NCBI RefSeq assembly: GCF_000527135.1
Contig: NZ_AZUP01000001.1
Location: 372,001 to 436,000, forward strand
Length of the DNA: 64,000 nucleotides
Direction of reading: 5' to 3'
From: Methyloversatilis discipulorum
GTDB taxonomy: Bacteria; Pseudomonadota; Gammaproteobacteria; Burkholderiales; Rhodocyclaceae
Shown: piece by piece, positions 54,399-61,565 of the stretch
Layout of the letters: each line of letters opens with the position of its first letter
How positions within the stretch are numbered: the first letter of the stretch is position 1
Made by a program: the position numbers and the translations under genes
The notes under the pieces: model-generated
Told to the model about the DNA's origin: nothing
The model's database searches: none
The model's input: only the letters and a program-made list of their open reading frames with translations

Positions 54399-57300
54399 CC
54401 GCCCGCGTCCGCTTCGCCAGCGCTGATCGCGGCACGCAACTGCGCCAGCTGCAGCAGGGCGGCGTCGAAGTCATAGCGCTCCATCGCACGCGACATCTGC
54501 CGCAGTGCTGGCAGGATGCCGGCAGGCTGGGGGCGCGCCAGCAGATGGGCGATCGCGTCCTGGGCGTCGCTGTCGTTGCTGCTCAGCAGGGCGTGCAGCC
54601 TGTCCAGCTCGTCAGCCGACGGAGGTGCGGCCGATCCGGCGCCTGCCTGCGTCTTCATCGCTTCGACGGTGGCGACGAACACCGGCGTGCAGTCCGTCAT
54701 CGCGGCATCGATCGCAGCCGCATCGCCACCGCGGCAGGCGATTTCCACATCGCCCAGCGCCGCAGTCAGGGCACGTGCGCCGACCGCCGCCGCGCTGCCC
54801 TTGTGCCGGTGCGCCAGCTGTCCGAGGGCATCGAAGTCGCCACCGACCCACGCCTGCTTCATCTGCCTCTGCGCAGCGTCCGCGCTTTCGAGGAACATGC
54901 CTAGCACGCGTCGATAGGTCGCCATTGCGCCGTTCATGCTGCGCAGCGCGGCAGCGGTGTCGAGCAGCGGCGCGGAGCCGGCCGACTGTGCAGCGCTGTC
55001 CGCTGCCGGCTCGGCCGGCGGCACGCTGCCCAGCCAGCGAGTCAGCGTGCGCAGCAGTTCGTCGACATCGACCGGCTTGGTCACGTGATCGTCCATGCCG
55101 GCCGCACGTGTCTGTTCCCGTTCCCAGGGCATTGCACCGGCGGTCATCGCGATCACAGGAAGCTTGTTGAGCCGCTCGCGACGGCGGATTTCACGCGTCG
55201 CTTCGAGTCCGTCCATCACCGGCATCTGCACGTCCATCAACACGCAGTCGAAGGGCTCCGCGTCGAGCCGTCGCAATGCTTCGGCACCATTCTCCGCGAC
55301 AGTGACCTGGACACCTGCGCCGGTCAGGATTTCAACGCCCAGTTCCTGGTTGATCGGATTGTCCTCGACCAGCAGCACGCGGCGTCCGCGCAGCGCGTCG
55401 CTGCGGAAGCTGCCCGGGGCGTCGCCACTGCCGCCCTCGGCGGCGACCTGATGACCGAGCGCCGAAACGATGGCGGCGTAGAGCGACGAGGTGCTGGCCG
55501 GCTTGGTGAGCACTCCGGCGATGGCCAGACCGGCGCCGGCATGCTGCAGGTCATCCGCGCCATAGGCGCTCACCATGACGACGGCCGGCGGATGCGCGAG
55601 ATCGTCGCACGACTGCACGCGGCGTATCAGTTCGATGCCGTCCATGCCCGGCATCTTCCAGTCGCACACCAGCAGCGCGAACGGTGGCCGGCTGCGCAGC
55701 AGTTCGAGCGCTTGCGGGCCTGACTGCGCGCGCTCGGTGCTCAGTCCCAGGTGTTCGAGGTCGCGGCAAAGGATCTGCAGCGCTTCCGGATTGTCGTCGA
55801 CCACCAGCACGCGACGCTTGTGCAGTGCCGACGGCAGCGTACGCAGGGCACTGTCCGGCAGCTCGCCGGTTTCGAAGCGTGCGGTGAAGGTGAAGGTACT
55901 GCCCTGGCCTTCCACGCTGTGCACGCTCAGAGTGCCGCCCATCAGCTGGGCCAGGCGCCGGCTGATCGCGAGGCCGAGACCGGTGCCGCCGAAGCGCCGT
56001 GAAATCGAGGTGTCGCCCTGCATGAAGGGGCGGAACAGGCCGCCCAGCTGATCGGCAGTCATGCCGATGCCGGTATCGCGCACGCCGAAGGCCAGCGTCG
56101 CGTGCTGGCTTTCGCGCGCAATGACGCGGCACGACACCAGCACCTCGCCGCGCTCGGTGAACTTGATCGCGTTGCCGGCCAGATTGGTCAGTATCTGGCC
56201 CAGGCGCAGCGGGTCGCCGACTAGCACCGGGGGTACGTCGGGCGCGACGTCGAACAGCAGGTCCAGGCCCTTTTCCTCGGCGCGCAGCGACACCACGGAC
56301 AGCAGCGATTCGAATACGCGGTCCAGCCGGAAAGGCACCGATTCGATGGTGATCTGGCCCGCCTCGACCTTCGAAAAATCGAGAATGTCGTTCAGGATGC
56401 CCAGCAGCGCGACCGCCGACGCGTTGGCCTTGGCCACGAAATTGCGCTGCTTCGCGGTCAGTTCGGTCTGCAGCGCCAGCCGCGTCATGCCGATCACTGC
56501 GTTCATCGGCGTGCGGATTTCGTGGCTCATGTTGGCCAGGAACTCGCTGCGCGCCTGCGCCGCACTTTCGGCGGCGAGCCGCGCGGCGATCAGGGCTTTT
56601 TCCGCTTCCCGCCGCGGCGTGATGTCGATCGAGAAGGCGATGTAGTGCGCCGCACCGCCGCCAGCCGGCGGATCGAAATAGATGCCGATCTCGACCGGCA
56701 CGACGCGACCGTCGCCGCGCCGCGCATCGGCCTCTATCCGTGCCTGGCCCTGCGCGCGCAGCGCCGGTTCGAGCGCGCTCAGGCGTGCGCCTGTGAAGTC
56801 GTCGATCACGTTGTGTGCCGGCATGCCGAGCAGGCGTTCGCGCGGGTAGCCGTAGAGCGTGCAGGCGTGATCGTTCACATAGCTGAAACAGCCGCTGGCG
56901 GCGTCGATCCACTGGATCGCGACGCCTGCATGATCGAGCGCGAACTGGGTTTCCTCCAGCCGCCGATTGGCCGCTTCGAGCTCAGCCGTGCGGCTGGATA
57001 CCAGTTCTTCCAGATGATCGCGGTGGCGCGCCAGTTCCTCTTCGGCGCGGGTGCGGTCGGTGATGTCGTTGAGCACCGTGATGTTGGGGTCGTCGGCCAG
57101 CATGCCGCCGATCTCGACGATCTTGCGGCTGCCGTCCTTGCAGGTCACCACGTAGGGACGGGCGCGCACCAGTCCGGACGCGCCTTGGGCGCTCACCAGT
57201 TCCTGTCCCCAGGTCTGCAGGACTTCGGCGCGATAGGTCGGGTCGGGATAGGCCAGTCCGAACCAGGTGTGCGCGTCCGGAATGTCGTCGAGCGTGTAGC

Positions 57301-58111
57301 CGAAGGTGTCCACGAAGCAGTCGTTCACGTACAGGATGCGGCCGTCGCGATCGAACAGGCTGATCGGCAGCGGCAGCAGGCGGATCACTCGCCGGAAGCG
57401 CTCGTTCGAGCGCTCGAGCTCGGCATTGCGCGCTTCGAGTTGCGTCACCATGGCGTCGACCGACTTGGTCAGGCCGTGCAGTTCGCCGAGGAAGCTCAGA
57501 TCGCCCAGCGCGGTGGTGGAACGACCGTGCCGCGCCACTTCGTCGGCATGGCGCTCGACCAGGCGCAGGGGCTGCAGCACCATGCGCTGCAGCGCGATAT
57601 AGAGCGCCAGCGTCAGCACCACATCGAGCAGCACGGTGAACAGCACCATGGTGGCCAGTGCGCTGCGCAGATCCTGGTCGACGAAGCGCGGACTGCCGAT
57701 GACGCGTACCTGACCGATCCGCTGTTCGCCGAAGCTCACCGGCTGCTCGGTAACGAACAGGCCCTTGCTGTCGATGTCGCCATCGACCGACTGCAGTTCC
57801 CAGTCCTGGTTGCGCTGCAGTGCGAAACGTGCGGTGTCCAGCTGCACGACGACGCCATAGATCGAGCGGTCGCGCATGCGGCTTTCCATCAGCTTGCGCA
57901 CCTGCTCGTATTCGAGATTCCACGCCGCCGGCGCCAGTCCGACCGCGAGCTGATCGGCGGCCAACTCGATCGAGCGCTCGAATTCTCCATGCTCGGCGAC
58001 GCTGTACGCGCGATAGGCCAGCGCGCCGACCGCTGCCAGCAGCACCGACACGGTGGTGACGATGAGCACGATCAGCAGTCCTGCGATCGATGTCGGTCGG
58101 CGAAGCGTCAT
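54395..58111 (-). CDS. Hybrid sensor histidine kinase with two receivers and HPt
   Basis: 1238 residues, inner membrane. Order: TM1 (8-32), periplasmic sensor (33-150), TM2 (152-173), HAMP (about 175-228), PAS (about 240-355), coiled coil, PAS (about 390-505), HisKA with H530 in MSHEIRTPMN, HATPase (DTGIGMT, GGTGLGLAIS), receiver 1 with D817 in CDWKMPG, receiver 2 with D960 in LMDVQMPVMDG, and HPt with H1101 in AHRHKGSAA. The full phosphorelay is internal except for an output regulator, which is not encoded nearby. The first PAS seems to lack cofactor residues I recognise. It converges on the two-module binding protein gene with a 4-base overlap, hinting at a sensory pair. Confidence 0.95.
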   Translation of the reverse strand: MTLRRPTSIAGLLIVLIVTTVSVLLAAVGALAYRAYSVAEHGEFERSIELAADQLAVGLAPAAWNLEYEQVRKLMESRMRDRSIYGVVVQLDTARFALQRNQDWELQSVDGDIDSKGLFVTEQPVSFGEQRIGQVRVIGSPRFVDQDLRSALATMVLFTVLLDVVLTLALYIALQRMVLQPLRLVERHADEVARHGRSTTALGDLSFLGELHGLTKSVDAMVTQLEARNAELERSNERFRRVIRLLPLPISLFDRDGRILYVNDCFVDTFGYTLDDIPDAHTWFGLAYPDPTYRAEVLQTWGQELVSAQGASGLVRARPYVVTCKDGSRKIVEIGGMLADDPNITVLNDITDRTRAEEELARHRDHLEELVSSRTAELEAANRRLEETQFALDHAGVAIQWIDAASGCFSYVNDHACTLYGYPRERLLGMPAHNVIDDFTGARLSALEPALRAQGQARIEADARRGDGRVVPVEIGIYFDPPAGGGAAHYIAFSIDITPRREAEKALIAARLAAESAAQARSEFLANMSHEIRTPMNAVIGMTRLALQTELTAKQRNFVAKANASAVALLGILNDILDFSKVEAGQITIESVPFRLDRVFESLLSVVSLRAEEKGLDLLFDVAPDVPPVLVGDPLRLGQILTNLAGNAIKFTERGEVLVSCRVIARESQHATLAFGVRDTGIGMTADQLGGLFRPFMQGDTSISRRFGGTGLGLAISRRLAQLMGGTLSVHSVEGQGSTFTFTARFETGELPDSALRTLPSALHKRRVLVVDDNPEALQILCRDLEHLGLSTERAQSGPQALELLRSRPPFALLVCDWKMPGMDGIELIRRVQSCDDLAHPPAVVMVSAYGADDLQHAGAGLAIAGVLTKPASTSSLYAAIVSALGHQVAAEGGSGDAPGSFRSDALRGRRVLLVEDNPINQELGVEILTGAGVQVTVAENGAEALRRLDAEPFDCVLMDVQMPVMDGLEATREIRRRERLNKLPVIAMTAGAMPWEREQTRAAGMDDHVTKPVDVDELLRTLTRWLGSVPPAEPAADSAAQSAGSAPLLDTAAALRSMNGAMATYRRVLGMFLESADAAQRQMKQAWVGGDFDALGQLAHRHKGSAAAVGARALTAALGDVEIACRGGDAAAIDAAMTDCTPVFVATVEAMKTQAGAGSAAPPSADELDRLHALLSSNDSDAQDAIAHLLARPQPAGILPALRQMSRAMERYDFDAALLQLAQLRAAISAGEADAGG

Positions 58112-58232
58112 CGTTCACATGCACCTGTGCGGCGTGCGGTCGGCAATGGCGTCGATCGGCTCATCTGTCCAGTATGCCTGCGGATTGCTTGCGCGACGCT
58201 GACGGCATGCGCGCCGCCGAAGTACGGCCGGG

Positions 58233-59327
58233 CTAGCTCCGGTGGCGACGCCAGTGGCGCACGCTGATGACGATCAGCGTCACCGCCGTCAGTGGCAGCG
58301 CGATGGTCTGCATCACGAACGCGTAGTCGGCGAGCGCGTCGTGGTCCTTGGCGGCCAGGATCAGATACAGCGTGTAGGCACAGTAGTAGGCGAAGAAGAG
58401 GCCACCCTCCCAGCGCGCGATCAGGTTGCCGGTGGCGAAGATGGGCAGGCAGGCGAGGCTGACGGCCACCATGACCGGAATGTCGAAGGACAGCATGGCC
58501 GAACCGAGCGCCAGGTCGTCCGGTGCGACCACGGCGGACAGGCCGAGCGCACCCAGCAGGTTGAAGGTGTTGCTGCCGACCACGTTGCCGACCGCGATGT
58601 CGCGCTGGCCGCGCAGTGCCGCGGTGATCGACGCGGCGACCTCAGGCAGCGAGGTGCCGGCGGCGACCACGGTCAGACCGATCACGGTATCGCTGATGCC
58701 CAGATGACGGGCGAACACGATGGCGGCGTCGACCATCAGGTTGGAGCCGAGCACCAGCAGGCCCAGACCGCCGGCGATCAGGGCAAGCTGCACCGGCAGC
58801 TTGGCGTCCCAGGCTTCGGGGTGGGCAGCGATCTCCTCGCTGTGCAGACTTTCCGCGTATTCCTCGCCCAAGCCGGCGTTCTGGCGGCGGCTCTGCACGA
58901 TGAGGAAGGCGGTGTAGGCGATCAGCAGGCCGAACAGCAGACCGCCCTCGGTACGCGACAGGCCGCCATCCAGCGTCAGGCCGGCGAACAGCAGCGTGGC
59001 GCCGATCATGATGGGCACTTCCTGCCGTATCAGCTGCTTGTCGACCAGCAAAGGCGTGATCAGCGCCGACAGTCCGAGGATGAACAGCACGTTGAAGATA
59101 TTGCTGCCCACCACGTTGGCGACCGCCATATCGGTCTTGCCGGCCCAGGCCGACTGCACCGACACCGCCATTTCCGGCGAACTGGTGCCGAAGGCGACGA
59201 TGGTGAGGCCGACCACCAGCGGCGAGATGCCGAAGGACAGGGCCAGTTTCGAGGCGCCGCGCACCAGCAGTTCGGCGCCGGCGATCAGTGCGCCCAGACC
59301 GAGCGCGAACAGGAGCAGGGTGGTCAT
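58233..59327 (-). CDS. Calcium/sodium antiporter (CaCA family)
   Basis: 364 residues, about ten membrane helices in two homologous halves. The alpha repeats are GLTIVAFGTSSPEMAVSVQS with GNVVGSNIFN-like VANVVGSNIFNVLFILG, and GLTVVAAGTSLPEVAASITA with GNVVGSNTFNLLGALG. It exchanges Ca2+ for Na+ or H+. ATG 59327 overlaps the DNA glycosylase gene stop (ATGA). Confidence 0.93.
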   Translation of the reverse strand: MTTLLLFALGLGALIAGAELLVRGASKLALSFGISPLVVGLTIVAFGTSSPEMAVSVQSAWAGKTDMAVANVVGSNIFNVLFILGLSALITPLLVDKQLIRQEVPIMIGATLLFAGLTLDGGLSRTEGGLLFGLLIAYTAFLIVQSRRQNAGLGEEYAESLHSEEIAAHPEAWDAKLPVQLALIAGGLGLLVLGSNLMVDAAIVFARHLGISDTVIGLTVVAAGTSLPEVAASITAALRGQRDIAVGNVVGSNTFNLLGALGLSAVVAPDDLALGSAMLSFDIPVMVAVSLACLPIFATGNLIARWEGGLFFAYYCAYTLYLILAAKDHDALADYAFVMQTIALPLTAVTLIVISVRHWRRHRS

Positions 59328-59887
59328 GTGTGAACGATGTCGGTTGAAAGCGGCGCTTCGACCGCAGACGCGCACAGGGGTTGCAGCGCCGCGCGCCAGC
59401 GCGCGAGTTTTTCCTGCGCACCCATGCCCGCGTGCGCAGGGCTGGTCGAGGGCAGGCGCAGCAGATCCAGCGCCCGCACAGGGGGTCGCAGATGCGGCAT
59501 CACGTCGCGACGGAAGTGCTTTTCTGCCGTGCCGCCGTTGAAGGCGATGCGCACGATGCCCGGGTGCGCATCGAAAAAGGCGGCAAAGTCGTTGGCCTGC
59601 GCGCTGCGGACGTCGATCGCGGCGTCCAGGCTGCCCGCGCGCTCGCAGCTTTCCAGCACGTCCCACAGCGCAATGCCGGCGCCGGTCAGTGCGCGCAGCC
59701 GCTCGGCGTAGGGCAGGTCGGGACCGGCGCCGAACAGCGCGCCCATGATGGGCCAGAACTGGTTGCGCGGATGGGCGTAGTAGCGCTGTGCGGCCAGTGA
59801 GGCGACGCCGGGCATGGAGCCCAGTATCAGGATGCGCGCGGTGTCGGGATCGGCCACCGGCGGAAAGCAACGCACCCGCTCGTTCAC
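59324..59887 (-). CDS. DNA glycosylase, uracil-DNA glycosylase superfamily
   Basis: 187 residues. ILILGSMPGVASLAAQRYYAHPRNQFW is the signature of the hypoxanthine/deoxyinosine DNA glycosylase group, and IALWDVLESCERAGSLD and LDLLRLPSTSPAHAG match the later motifs. It would remove deaminated bases from DNA. The start is GTG 59887, 5 bases after the thioredoxin gene stop, without a clear ribosome site; the longer frame to 60058 lies inside that gene. Confidence 0.85.
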   Translation of the reverse strand: MNERVRCFPPVADPDTARILILGSMPGVASLAAQRYYAHPRNQFWPIMGALFGAGPDLPYAERLRALTGAGIALWDVLESCERAGSLDAAIDVRSAQANDFAAFFDAHPGIVRIAFNGGTAEKHFRRDVMPHLRPPVRALDLLRLPSTSPAHAGMGAQEKLARWRAALQPLCASAVEAPLSTDIVHT

Positions 59888-59892
59888 GGCGA

Positions 59893-60765
59893 TCAGCGAT
59901 TGAGTACCGCGGCCAGCTCGCGCCGGTAGCGGCGTACCCGTTCGTCGTTCGAGCCAAGCAGCGCAAACAGGTCGAGCAGGGCGCGACGACCGGCGTCGTC
60001 CTCGAAGCTGCGGTCGCGACGGACCACTTCGAGCGCCTGTTCCATCGCTTCTTCCCATTGTTCGCGCGCGGCGAGCTCTGCAACGAAGGCGAGACGGGCG
60101 CTCAGGTCGCCCGGGTTGCGGGCGATGCGGGCGGCGTAGTTCTCGTCGCCATCGCCCGGCTGGCGGCGCGCGATGGCGATGCGCGCGTACAGCGTGCCGA
60201 TGCGGGCGCGGTCTTCCTGCTCATAGGGCAGTGCGTCGAGTGCGGACTGGGCGTCGTCGAGACGGCCGAGCGCGATCAGCGCCTCGACCCGACCGAGCAC
60301 CGCCGGTTCGAAGCCGGGGTCGATGGCCAGCGCGCCCTGGAACAGGCCGAGCGAGGCGGTGGCGTCGCCGCGGGCGAGTGCGGCCTGCGCCTCTTCGAAA
60401 GCGGACAGGGCGGGCGAGGGCAGCAGCGCGTCCATGAAGTCACGCAGTTCGCGGTCCGGCAGCACGCCGGTGAATTCGTCGACCACCACGCCGCCGACAA
60501 AGGCCTTCACATTGGGGATGCCGCGCACGCCGAAACGGCGCGCCAGTTCCGGGTTGTCGTCGGAATTGATCTTGGCCAGACGCACCCGGCCGGCGTAATC
60601 GGCGGCCAGCGCCTCCAGTCTGGGGGTCAGGGTGCGACAGGGCTGACACCACGGCGCCCAGAAGTCGACCAGTACCGGCATGCGCTGCGATACGTCGATC
60701 ACGTCGCGCTGGAAGTTGGTCAGGTTCGCGTCGATCACATCGGGTTGGGGGACAACTGCGGACAT
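59893..60765 (-). CDS. cnoX: Thioredoxin-TPR protein (CnoX/YbbN family)
   Basis: 290 residues. N-terminal thioredoxin domain with an intact redox motif W-C-Q-P-C in VDFWAPWCQPCRTLTP and cis-proline in RGIPNVKAF; C-terminal TPR-like helical region from residue 130 (AFEEAQAALARGDATASLGLFQ). CnoX proteins protect substrates from oxidation and deliver them to GroEL. E. coli YbbN has lost the first cysteine; here both remain. ATG 60765 has AGGAG 10 bases upstream. Confidence 0.92.
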   Translation of the reverse strand: MSAVVPQPDVIDANLTNFQRDVIDVSQRMPVLVDFWAPWCQPCRTLTPRLEALAADYAGRVRLAKINSDDNPELARRFGVRGIPNVKAFVGGVVVDEFTGVLPDRELRDFMDALLPSPALSAFEEAQAALARGDATASLGLFQGALAIDPGFEPAVLGRVEALIALGRLDDAQSALDALPYEQEDRARIGTLYARIAIARRQPGDGDENYAARIARNPGDLSARLAFVAELAAREQWEEAMEQALEVVRRDRSFEDDAGRRALLDLFALLGSNDERVRRYRRELAAVLNR

Positions 60766-61071
60766 CGTGCTTCGGCTCCTTTTCGCGCGGCGCTCGCCGG
60801 CCGACACGCCGGTCGGTGTCCCGGTGCAGTGACCGGCCGAGCATGCCGCAGGTGCAGATGCTATTGCGAAGCGGGCGTGTTCCGCCAGTTCGGCGCGTCC
60901 GACAGCCGCGGGTGGTGTTCTCCTACATGGCGCGCCGCGACGTCTTACGCGCCGCCAGTGCCGCCGGGGCTAGGCTGAAGTCATCGGGGCGCGGCCCTGC
61001 TTGTGCTGCCTCTGAAACATCCGACTGCCTCGTTTGCCGGGGCTTTCATCAAACGAAATAAGGAGTGCCTA
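60766..61071. other. Intergenic region
   Basis: 306 bases with no convincing gene. It separates the minus-strand CnoX gene from a plus-strand secreted protein, so it must contain divergent promoters, but no strong -35/-10 pair was seen. An imperfect inverted repeat (ACACGCCGGTCGGTGT) lies at about 60809-60824. Confidence 0.4.
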
Positions 61072-61476
61072 ATGAAGACTCAAGCCCGATTGCTGACCGT
61101 ACTGTGTTCGATCGCCTTGACCGCGTTCTCGCTGCCTGCGGCATCCGCCGACGTCGAAGACCGCATCGAGGCGCAGACCGAGGCCCAGTACGACGCGGCG
61201 AAGAAGCGCGCCGACATGGATTACGATGCGGCGAAAACCCGCTGCGATGCGCTGGATTCGAGCGCCAAGAAGACCTGCGTCAAGGAAGCCAAGGCCGCTC
61301 GCGAATCTGCCATGGCCGACGCCAAAGTGAAGCGCAAGGCCGGGGAGGCGCGGGCCGACACGGCGGAGGACCGTCTCGAAGCCCAATACGCGGCCGCCAA
61401 GGCACGTTGTAATGAAATGAGCGGCAACGCCAAGGATGCGTGCGTCGAGCAGGCCAAGGCCCGCTTCCAGCAGTAA
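61072..61476 (+). CDS. Small secreted protein with tandem Cys-containing repeats
   Basis: 134 residues with a signal peptide ([20 protein letters not shown]). The mature part is Ala/Lys/Asp-rich and helical, with two matching units: [22 protein letters not shown] and [22 protein letters not shown], each with two cysteines 11 residues apart, likely disulfide-bonded hairpins in the periplasm. A strong AGGAG site lies 6 bases before ATG 61072. I do not recognise a named family. Confidence 0.75.
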   Translation: MKTQARLLTVLCSIALTAFSLPAASADVEDRIEAQTEAQYDAAKKRADMDYDAAKTRCDALDSSAKKTCVKEAKAARESAMADAKVKRKAGEARADTAEDRLEAQYAAAKARCNEMSGNAKDACVEQAKARFQQ

Positions 61477-61501
61477 GCACGCAGGGGCAGCGGGCGGGGC
61501 G

Positions 61502-61519
61502 AACCCGTATAATCGGGTT
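61502..61519 (+). promoter_or_regulatory. purL -10 box in the loop of an inverted repeat
   Basis: TATAAT (61508-61513) is flanked by AACCCG and CGGGTT, which pair perfectly. It lies 47 bases before the purL start. The inverted arms could be an operator or a weak terminator for the upstream gene. The -35 region (GCAGGG) is poor. Confidence 0.4.
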
Positions 61520-61565
61520 TTATCCGCGCACACAGGTGCGCGGCCCACTTCCCCGCTGTCCTTTC

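Noticed and set aside
56522..58267. A 581-codon plus-strand frame inside the histidine kinase gene
   Set aside because: Shadow frame; no start signal and no recognisable domain, while the minus strand encodes the full kinase.
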